A program made the translations under genes and the position numbers. From the NCBI GenBank assembly GCA_037443785.1, contig JBBINR010000071.1, forward strand, positions 1 to 6,245: a DNA stretch of 6,245 bases. The letters run 5' to 3'. The DNA is from JAQUOA01 sp037443785. Lineage in GTDB: Bacteria; Bacteroidota; Ignavibacteria; UBA10030; UBA8401. Every line of letters begins with the position of its first letter. Position 1 is the first letter of the stretch. This document shows, one piece after another, positions 1 to 4,011 of the stretch. The notes under the pieces were generated by a model. The model made no database searches. It was not told where the DNA came from and was given only the letters and a program-made list of their open reading frames with translations.

Positions 1-415
1 TGCCGTCAACACCGGTTTGACGAACCCTTATGTCTGGTCTCTTGTTGTCTCGGGCACGAATCTCTTTGCCGGGACTTCTGGCGGCGGGGTCTGGCGGCGG
101 CCGCTTTCGGAGATGGTTACATCGGTGGAAAGACACTCATCAGATTTACAAATAGATTTTACTCTTGATCAAAATTTTCCTAATCCATTTAATCCAACAA
201 CAGTAATAAATTATCAGTTACCAGTTAACAGTTATGTCACGTTAAAAATATTTGACGTGCTGGGAAAATGTGCGTCGGAACTAGTAAACGAATATCAATC
301 TGCCGGCCGACATTCAAAAATGTTAAATGCATCCAATTTTTCCAGCGGTATCTATTTTTATCGACTACAAGCTGGAAGATTTACTGCTATACGGAAAATG
401 ATTCTGTTGCGTTAA
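1..415 (+). CDS. C-terminal part of a secreted propeller-type protein with T9SS sorting domain (5' end outside window)
   Basis: The reading frame is open from the window edge (codons begin at base 2; 137 codons visible, TAA at 413-415), so the true start lies upstream and the TTG at 17 is not a credible start. The first ~35 codons (NTGLTNPYVWSLVVSGTNLF..., then Gly-rich GTSGGGVWRRPLSEM) resemble the last blade of a beta-propeller or YCF48-like repeat protein common in Ignavibacteria. After a short linker, a T9SS type A sorting domain runs from about base 158 to the stop. It shows the FPNPFNPTT motif, VTLKIFDVLGK, LVNEYQSAG, GIYFYRLQAG and a basic KMILLR end. Such tails send the protein through the Por secretion apparatus and are cleaved or anchored at the cell surface. 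The cargo function is not visible. GC content falls from about 60% (bases 1-120) to about 34% (121-415), by hand count, exactly at the domain junction. Confidence 0.9.
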   Translation, partial: AVNTGLTNPYVWSLVVSGTNLFAGTSGGGVWRRPLSEMVTSVERHSSDLQIDFTLDQNFPNPFNPTTVINYQLPVNSYVTLKIFDVLGKCASELVNEYQSAGRHSKMLNASNFSSGIYFYRLQAGRFTAIRKMILLR

Positions 416-417
416 CC

Positions 418-424
418 AAAGGAG
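418..424 (+). promoter_or_regulatory. Shine-Dalgarno site of the membrane protein gene
   Basis: AAAGGAG lies 9 bases before the GTG at 434 and only 2 bases after the preceding stop codon. It decides the GTG start, since no ATG in this frame is as well placed. The 18-base gap between stop and start suggests co-transcription with the T9SS cargo gene. Confidence 0.75.
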
Positions 425-433
425 AAAATATTT

Positions 434-1171
434 GTGCACGATTTCATAGAAGGGTTGAAACAAGGATTTGACTTCTTCGCAACACTTCATCCGCATGTTG
501 ATATTGGAACAAAATTAGTTGTCACAGATGGATTTTCCAATTTAGTGTCAATTACTATATTGATTCTTTTAGGCAGGTGGATGTATTTTCAATTGAAGGA
601 TACTTATTTATTTCGTAATCACCTTATGGGTAAAGTTGGTGCGATCGTTTTTGTTATATGCCTTATGCTTGCCTGGTCTTCTCTTTCGGTTCTTTGCCTC
701 GCAGCGTTTTATGCATATGGAAGTTTGATAGGTTTTACGATCGCATTTCAAAATGGAAATCGTATTCGAACATCGCCATTCATCGGAGCAGGGATTATTG
801 CTTCTTTTTGGGTCAGCGTCATTCTGCTATGGATGTTTAAATATCCGCTTCTTGAGTATATCCAACTCGGTATCATCGGATGGCTTGCGTGGAATGCGGC
901 ACATGAAGCAATCAGAATTATTCAATTGAATAAAATTGAAGATCAAATACTGTTTATTGTTATTGGTGGATGCATATCTTTGTCTATTTTTGAGCCAGTA
1001 TCATTCAATAGACTCCTGGTCCAAGTATCACAAGGTACATATTTTCAAACTAAAGGGAACGTGACGATAGCTTTTATATTTTATTATTTACCTCTTTTAG
1101 GATGGATTCTCGGAGCATCTGGCATCCAATTTAAGAAACGTCCAATTAATTCGTTGCAGAGATATACTTAA
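434..1171 (+). CDS. Unrecognised polytopic inner-membrane protein, 245 aa
   Basis: I do not recognise the family. The protein is strongly hydrophobic, with about six or seven likely membrane helices near residues 36-53, 67-85, 87-106, 117-135, 142-156, 171-190 and 209-231. The first ~30 residues look soluble and the C-terminus is basic (KKRPINSLQRYT), which suggests a cytoplasmic end. No catalytic motif, transporter signature or binding motif stands out. There is one acidic/His patch, NAAHEAIRI, around residues 154-162. The GTG start is supported by an AAAGGAG site 9 bases upstream. The gene sits 18 bases behind a T9SS cargo gene and is followed by a dead T9SS tail, so it is bracketed by two sorting-domain sequences. 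Sampled base composition is about 31% GC, unlike the receptor gene at the other end of the window. The CDS is secure; the function is unknown. Confidence 0.85.
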   Translation: MHDFIEGLKQGFDFFATLHPHVDIGTKLVVTDGFSNLVSITILILLGRWMYFQLKDTYLFRNHLMGKVGAIVFVICLMLAWSSLSVLCLAAFYAYGSLIGFTIAFQNGNRIRTSPFIGAGIIASFWVSVILLWMFKYPLLEYIQLGIIGWLAWNAAHEAIRIIQLNKIEDQILFIVIGGCISLSIFEPVSFNRLLVQVSQGTYFQTKGNVTIAFIFYYLPLLGWILGASGIQFKKRPINSLQRYT

Positions 1172-1220
1172 TTCTGTAGAGAACAAAAAACAACTCAGAA
1201 GCAATTTTTACCTTTGGCTA

Positions 1221-1334
1221 ACCGGTCAACAATCGCTACAATGGAACGCTGGGAAATTGGCAGGCGGATTTTATTCCTATCGGTTGCATGCGGGTTCATT
1301 TGTAGAAACGAAGAAACTTCTTCTGTTGAAGTGA
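1221..1334 (+). pseudogene. Remnant of a T9SS C-terminal sorting domain (no start, 5' part lost)
   Basis: Reading the frame that ends in TGA at 1332-1334 gives SLQWNAGKLAGGF, then YSYRLHAGSFVETKKLLLLK and stop. This matches the last ~35 residues of a T9SS type A sorting domain (consensus style: WNA..LASGVYFYRL.AGSFV.TKKLLLLK). The frame stays open back to a TAG at 1098-1100 but has no ATG, and upstream of about base 1221 the translation stops looking like a sorting domain. The FPNPFNP half is absent. It overlaps no functional gene and is best read as the surviving 3' end of a second cargo gene. At about 44% GC it is richer than the intact sorting tail at 121-415. A translated read-through product cannot be excluded but has no evident start. 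Confidence 0.75.
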
Positions 1335-1360
1335 TGAATAATAACAACTACAACAGGTCG

Positions 1361-1388
1361 CTTAACGAAGGCCCAAAGCCTTCGTAAG
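1361..1388. terminator. Hairpin between convergent gene blocks, probable bidirectional terminator
   Basis: CTTAACGAAGGC (1361-1372) pairs with GCCTTCGTAAG (1378-1388) around a CCAAA loop: 11 base pairs with a single bulged A. It lies between the last + strand stop (1334) and the - strand stop (1393-1395), the usual place for a shared terminator. Neither side has a proper run of T, so termination strength is uncertain. Confidence 0.55.
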
Positions 1389-1392
1389 GATA

Positions 1393-2817
1393 TTATTGGT
1401 TTACTTCAGAATACCGTATAGTTGTAGCTTTCGTTTCCCACTTTTCTCCATCCCAATACTCAACTCTGCTTTTGAGATCCTCCAAATAATGCTGGTTAAA
1501 CGTGCTATGTATTTTACCCTCTTTTTTGAGTTGTTGGTGTGTACTTTCAGTTGGCGAATTAAACTTGACTTCCCTTACATGAAAATCATCAGGTGAAACA
1601 AAATACTGAAATGAGATTGGTTGCTTTTCTACACTCCCATTATCAATATTGATCAACAGCATGAGGTTGTTCTGGTATTTGTGAATGAATGCACCAAGTC
1701 TCTCTGTGGTGGCAAGTTCCATATCAGTTTTTGGAAAACGTATATAGTACAATTCAGCAAGCGACTTATTTAGTCCGAATCCGCGAGTAACAGAAGATTC
1801 GAAATCTCCCACGACTTTATCCGGATCAAGAATTACTGCGAATGAAAAAGCATTATTATCCATATCGCTAATATCATTACAACCGGTGAGCAGCATAAGG
1901 TCTTTGCCAATTTTTGTATGATGAAAAACTTTTATTGATTCTAAATTCCCAAAGTGCCAATATTTTCCCACCACACGAAAATTACTATCCAATACAGCAA
2001 GAAAATTTGGTGACCTTCCATTTCCGACAATAGCAATGAAACGTAGTTTGTTTGATGAAGAATGAATAATGGTGAATTGGTTTACAAACAGTTTACTCTG
2101 ACTATAATTGACATTTCTAAAATGGAATGATGTATCGTTAAGAGTGAATTGCTTTTCAAGCGTTCCATATTGATTGTAAATCGTTATTCCATTTGTATTA
2201 GATTGATTTCCGAGGTCAAGATTTGTTATGACTTCATTGATTCCATCTCCATCGATGTCAGCAATTTGGACAAAGGAGGTGTTTCTAAAACCTTCTATTT
2301 TACTACTCAAATCCAAAAACTTTCCAGGGATTGACCAAAGTAATTTATTTCCTTTGTTGAAAATCTCAACCTTATCATTATGGGTATTGTAATGGTAATA
2401 GTTAGGATTCTCATCCGTCATTTCTGTTACTTTAAATAATTCAATGCCTAGTAATGCAAAAAATCCAAAAACAAATAAGGACATCGTTGTTGTAACAAAT
2501 GGATGCCTGCGCACGAACATGACAGCTCTGCGTATCGGTGCTCGTTCAATCTCATAGTTTGCACGAATTTCCTCCAACGGAGATGCGTGTTGTTGGACCA
2601 AAGATTTTCGCATTCTTGCCGGAACTGTGGCAGAGGTATTTTCTTTTTCCGCTTCCATGTCTGCAAAAAAGCCGGAGTACATCTCTTCCATCCGTGCGTA
2701 CAATTCGCGGCATCCGGCGCATTCATCCAAATGCTGCTCAATCTCGGTGCGTTGCTGCAGCGCGTTCTCATCCTTCAGCACGTACAGCTCTAGTAATTTT
2801 TGATCGATATGGCTCAT
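1393..2817 (-). CDS. Membrane-anchored zinc-finger anti-sigma-type regulator with exported DxDxDG domain, 474 aa
   Basis: The N-terminus carries a ZAS-type anti-sigma zinc motif: His3, then His29-x3-Cys33-x2-Cys36. The 25-residue gap between the first ligand and the H-x3-C-x2-C core is that of classic ZAS proteins such as RsrA. This supports the ATG at 2817 over the TTG at 2835, although no clear Shine-Dalgarno is visible. A basic stretch precedes one membrane helix near residues 106-130 (FVTTTMSLFVFGFFALLGIEL). The ~340-residue remainder should be exported; it contains an FG-GAP/VCBS-like calcium motif, IADIDGDGINEVI (about 185-197), and beta-rich sequence, but no catalytic signature. Inferred role: hold a sigma-type partner at the membrane and release it on an external signal. 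The likely partner is the gene 28 bases upstream. The cytoplasmic part is about 49% GC and the exported part about 32% (hand counts). The anti-sigma assignment is good; ligand and partner are unknown. Confidence 0.82.
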   Translation of the reverse strand: MSHIDQKLLELYVLKDENALQQRTEIEQHLDECAGCRELYARMEEMYSGFFADMEAEKENTSATVPARMRKSLVQQHASPLEEIRANYEIERAPIRRAVMFVRRHPFVTTTMSLFVFGFFALLGIELFKVTEMTDENPNYYHYNTHNDKVEIFNKGNKLLWSIPGKFLDLSSKIEGFRNTSFVQIADIDGDGINEVITNLDLGNQSNTNGITIYNQYGTLEKQFTLNDTSFHFRNVNYSQSKLFVNQFTIIHSSSNKLRFIAIVGNGRSPNFLAVLDSNFRVVGKYWHFGNLESIKVFHHTKIGKDLMLLTGCNDISDMDNNAFSFAVILDPDKVVGDFESSVTRGFGLNKSLAELYYIRFPKTDMELATTERLGAFIHKYQNNLMLLINIDNGSVEKQPISFQYFVSPDDFHVREVKFNSPTESTHQQLKKEGKIHSTFNQHYLEDLKSRVEYWDGEKWETKATTIRYSEVNQ

Positions 2818-2845
2818 ATATAGTATTAGGTGCAAATGTGAGCTG

Positions 2846-3889
2846 TTACAGATTTTTTCTTTCTACCAATACAGCAGCAATTGATTCCCGACAGAGTTTA
2901 TAATAATACTCCAATTTTGTTCTGTGGTGTTCTCGATATTCGTGCACATTCAACTGTGTCATGTGCTGCTTTAATCCTTCAAACAGTGATTCTGCAGAAC
3001 CATCATGCCCGTCCAGCTTTGACAATAAAACTGTAGTAATCGTTTCAAAATATATATCCATTATGCCTTGATGGTTTTTCGCATGTCCATTGTTGCGCAC
3101 GACCATAGATGATTTGATGAACTCGACATGCTTTTGGATAAGTTCGACAATTTCAAACTGATGTTCTTCTCCACTCAAGGAACCTGGCCGATGGTTTTGC
3201 TTGGACACCAACAGCGTCCTAAAAGTTAGGGCAATTGTTATCACAGGAATAATTCTGCTGTATTCTTCCTGTTCGCGGATACAGCGAGAGAAGATTGAAA
3301 GCAATTCGGGAATGAATTCATCGCCTCGAACGTGCGGTGCGAGCAACAAAAATAAAATCTCTTGATCCATTGCCGGTAAATGTTCGGCATGATGACAGTG
3401 AATTGGTGCAAGGCATGATTCGTCAAATCGATCGACTTCTTCAAATGTTCGGTGGGCAACAACTGCCAATTTTATATTCCGCAGAATTTTTCCCAAACTG
3501 GGGTCGTAGTTATGATAGACATGAACAAGATTTTGATTCACCGCCGATGAGACGAGCCGGCGGAAATGCAGAAGAATTTCTTCTTCCGAAAGCTGCTGGC
3601 AATCGAAATTTGAAAAGTATGTTTTAAAATGAATGAGATGCCCATGCGTATCGCGTTCAAATAATTCTGCAATGCAATCGTACCCTAAATCTTTCGCGTT
3701 CAATCCCAGGTGATGTTTTATTGCGGGAGTGTGCAGGAGCTTTACGCGAAGAAGATTTGTTGCTAACGTATGCGCGGAGGAAAGCAGAAACTGTTCATGG
3801 CGCTGGGTAAAATCTTCGTTCAAGAGCGCATGAACTGCTTCCTTCAGCGCAGTACAATAAGTTGACAGTGTGCGATTATTATTTTCCAC
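2846..3889 (-). CDS. Helical His-rich protein, possible highly divergent sigma-like factor, 347 aa
   Basis: No catalytic family is recognised. The protein is almost all alpha-helical, soluble, without signal peptide or membrane segment. The stretch at residues 66-92 (KDLGYDCIAELFERD ... FKTYF) has the spacing of a sigma-70 region 2 helix pair (DL..D.F..LF ... F..YL). It is followed by FRRLVSSAVNQNL and DPSLGKILRNIK (109-140), which I associate, from memory only, with conserved hypothetical proteins of Ignavibacteria. No clear region 4 helix-turn-helix is visible. A Cys/His cluster (C159, H164, C165, H166, H167, H170) could bind metal. The GTG start at 3889 has no Shine-Dalgarno, and the same frame is closed by a TAA at 3929-3931. 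Lying 28 bases upstream of a ZAS anti-sigma gene, it occupies the usual position of the cognate sigma factor. The CDS is secure; the sigma-like role is an inference. Confidence 0.8.
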   Translation of the reverse strand: MENNNRTLSTYCTALKEAVHALLNEDFTQRHEQFLLSSAHTLATNLLRVKLLHTPAIKHHLGLNAKDLGYDCIAELFERDTHGHLIHFKTYFSNFDCQQLSEEEILLHFRRLVSSAVNQNLVHVYHNYDPSLGKILRNIKLAVVAHRTFEEVDRFDESCLAPIHCHHAEHLPAMDQEILFLLLAPHVRGDEFIPELLSIFSRCIREQEEYSRIIPVITIALTFRTLLVSKQNHRPGSLSGEEHQFEIVELIQKHVEFIKSSMVVRNNGHAKNHQGIMDIYFETITTVLLSKLDGHDGSAESLFEGLKQHMTQLNVHEYREHHRTKLEYYYKLCRESIAAVLVERKNL

Positions 3890-3903
3890 AATTGTGTGAA
3901 AAT
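3881..3903. promoter_or_regulatory. Imperfect palindrome over the GTG start codon
   Basis: A perfect 10-bp palindrome, CACAATTGTG (3887-3896), is flanked by ATTTTC and TGAAAAT, giving a dyad of about 23 bp with one unpaired base. The start codon of the 347-aa gene (3887-3889) lies inside it. In the mRNA it could form a 9-bp stem with an AAUU loop hiding the GUG; as DNA it could be an operator. Function is inferred. Confidence 0.4.
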
Positions 3904-3932
3904 AGACATCGTTTCGGTCAAAATAAAATTAG

Positions 3933-3950
3933 AATTTACTAAAGTAGATT
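3933..3950. repeat. AT-rich imperfect palindrome in the upstream gap
   Basis: AATTTACT and AGTAGATT face each other across AA, with one mismatch. It lies 44-61 bases before the GTG start of the 347-aa gene. It could be an operator half of a regulated promoter, or, read on the - strand with the T-rich stretch after it, a weak terminator of the receptor gene. It is short enough to be chance in AT-rich DNA. Confidence 0.25.
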
Positions 3951-3957
3951 TTCGGCA

Positions 3958-3982
3958 ATATTACTTGGTTGGAATGTAATAT
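3958..3982. repeat. ATATTAC-N11-GTAATAT inverted repeat
   Basis: Two perfect 7-base arms are separated by 11 bases, about 30 bases after the receptor stop codon and 69 bases or more before the next start. No T-run follows on the - strand, so an operator-like site or RNA hairpin is as likely as a terminator. No convincing -7/-33 Bacteroidota-type promoter could be fixed in the 122-bp gap (3890-4011). Confidence 0.35.
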
Positions 3983-4011
3983 ATCTTTGATTTCATACCG
4001 TCTAGTCCCGA

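Noticed and set aside
5..23. Inverted repeat CGTCAA...TTTGACG near the left edge
   Set aside because: It is short, inside a coding repeat (NTGLTN) and imperfect, and is explained by codon content.
1172..1392. Mobile element ends or an attachment site bounding the GC-poor block
   Set aside because: No transposase, integrase, tRNA end or matching terminal repeats could be found; only compositional evidence remains.
2503..2903. Long + strand open frames opposite the anti-sigma gene (2503-2793 and 2538-2903)
   Set aside because: They lie antisense to a well-supported CDS, have no ribosome site and give Cys/Phe-rich translations typical of shadow frames.
3905..3931. TTATTTTG-like sequence on the - strand as a Bacteroidota -7 promoter element
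   Set aside because: The match to TAnnTTTG is incomplete and no TTTG-type -33 element sits at proper distance.
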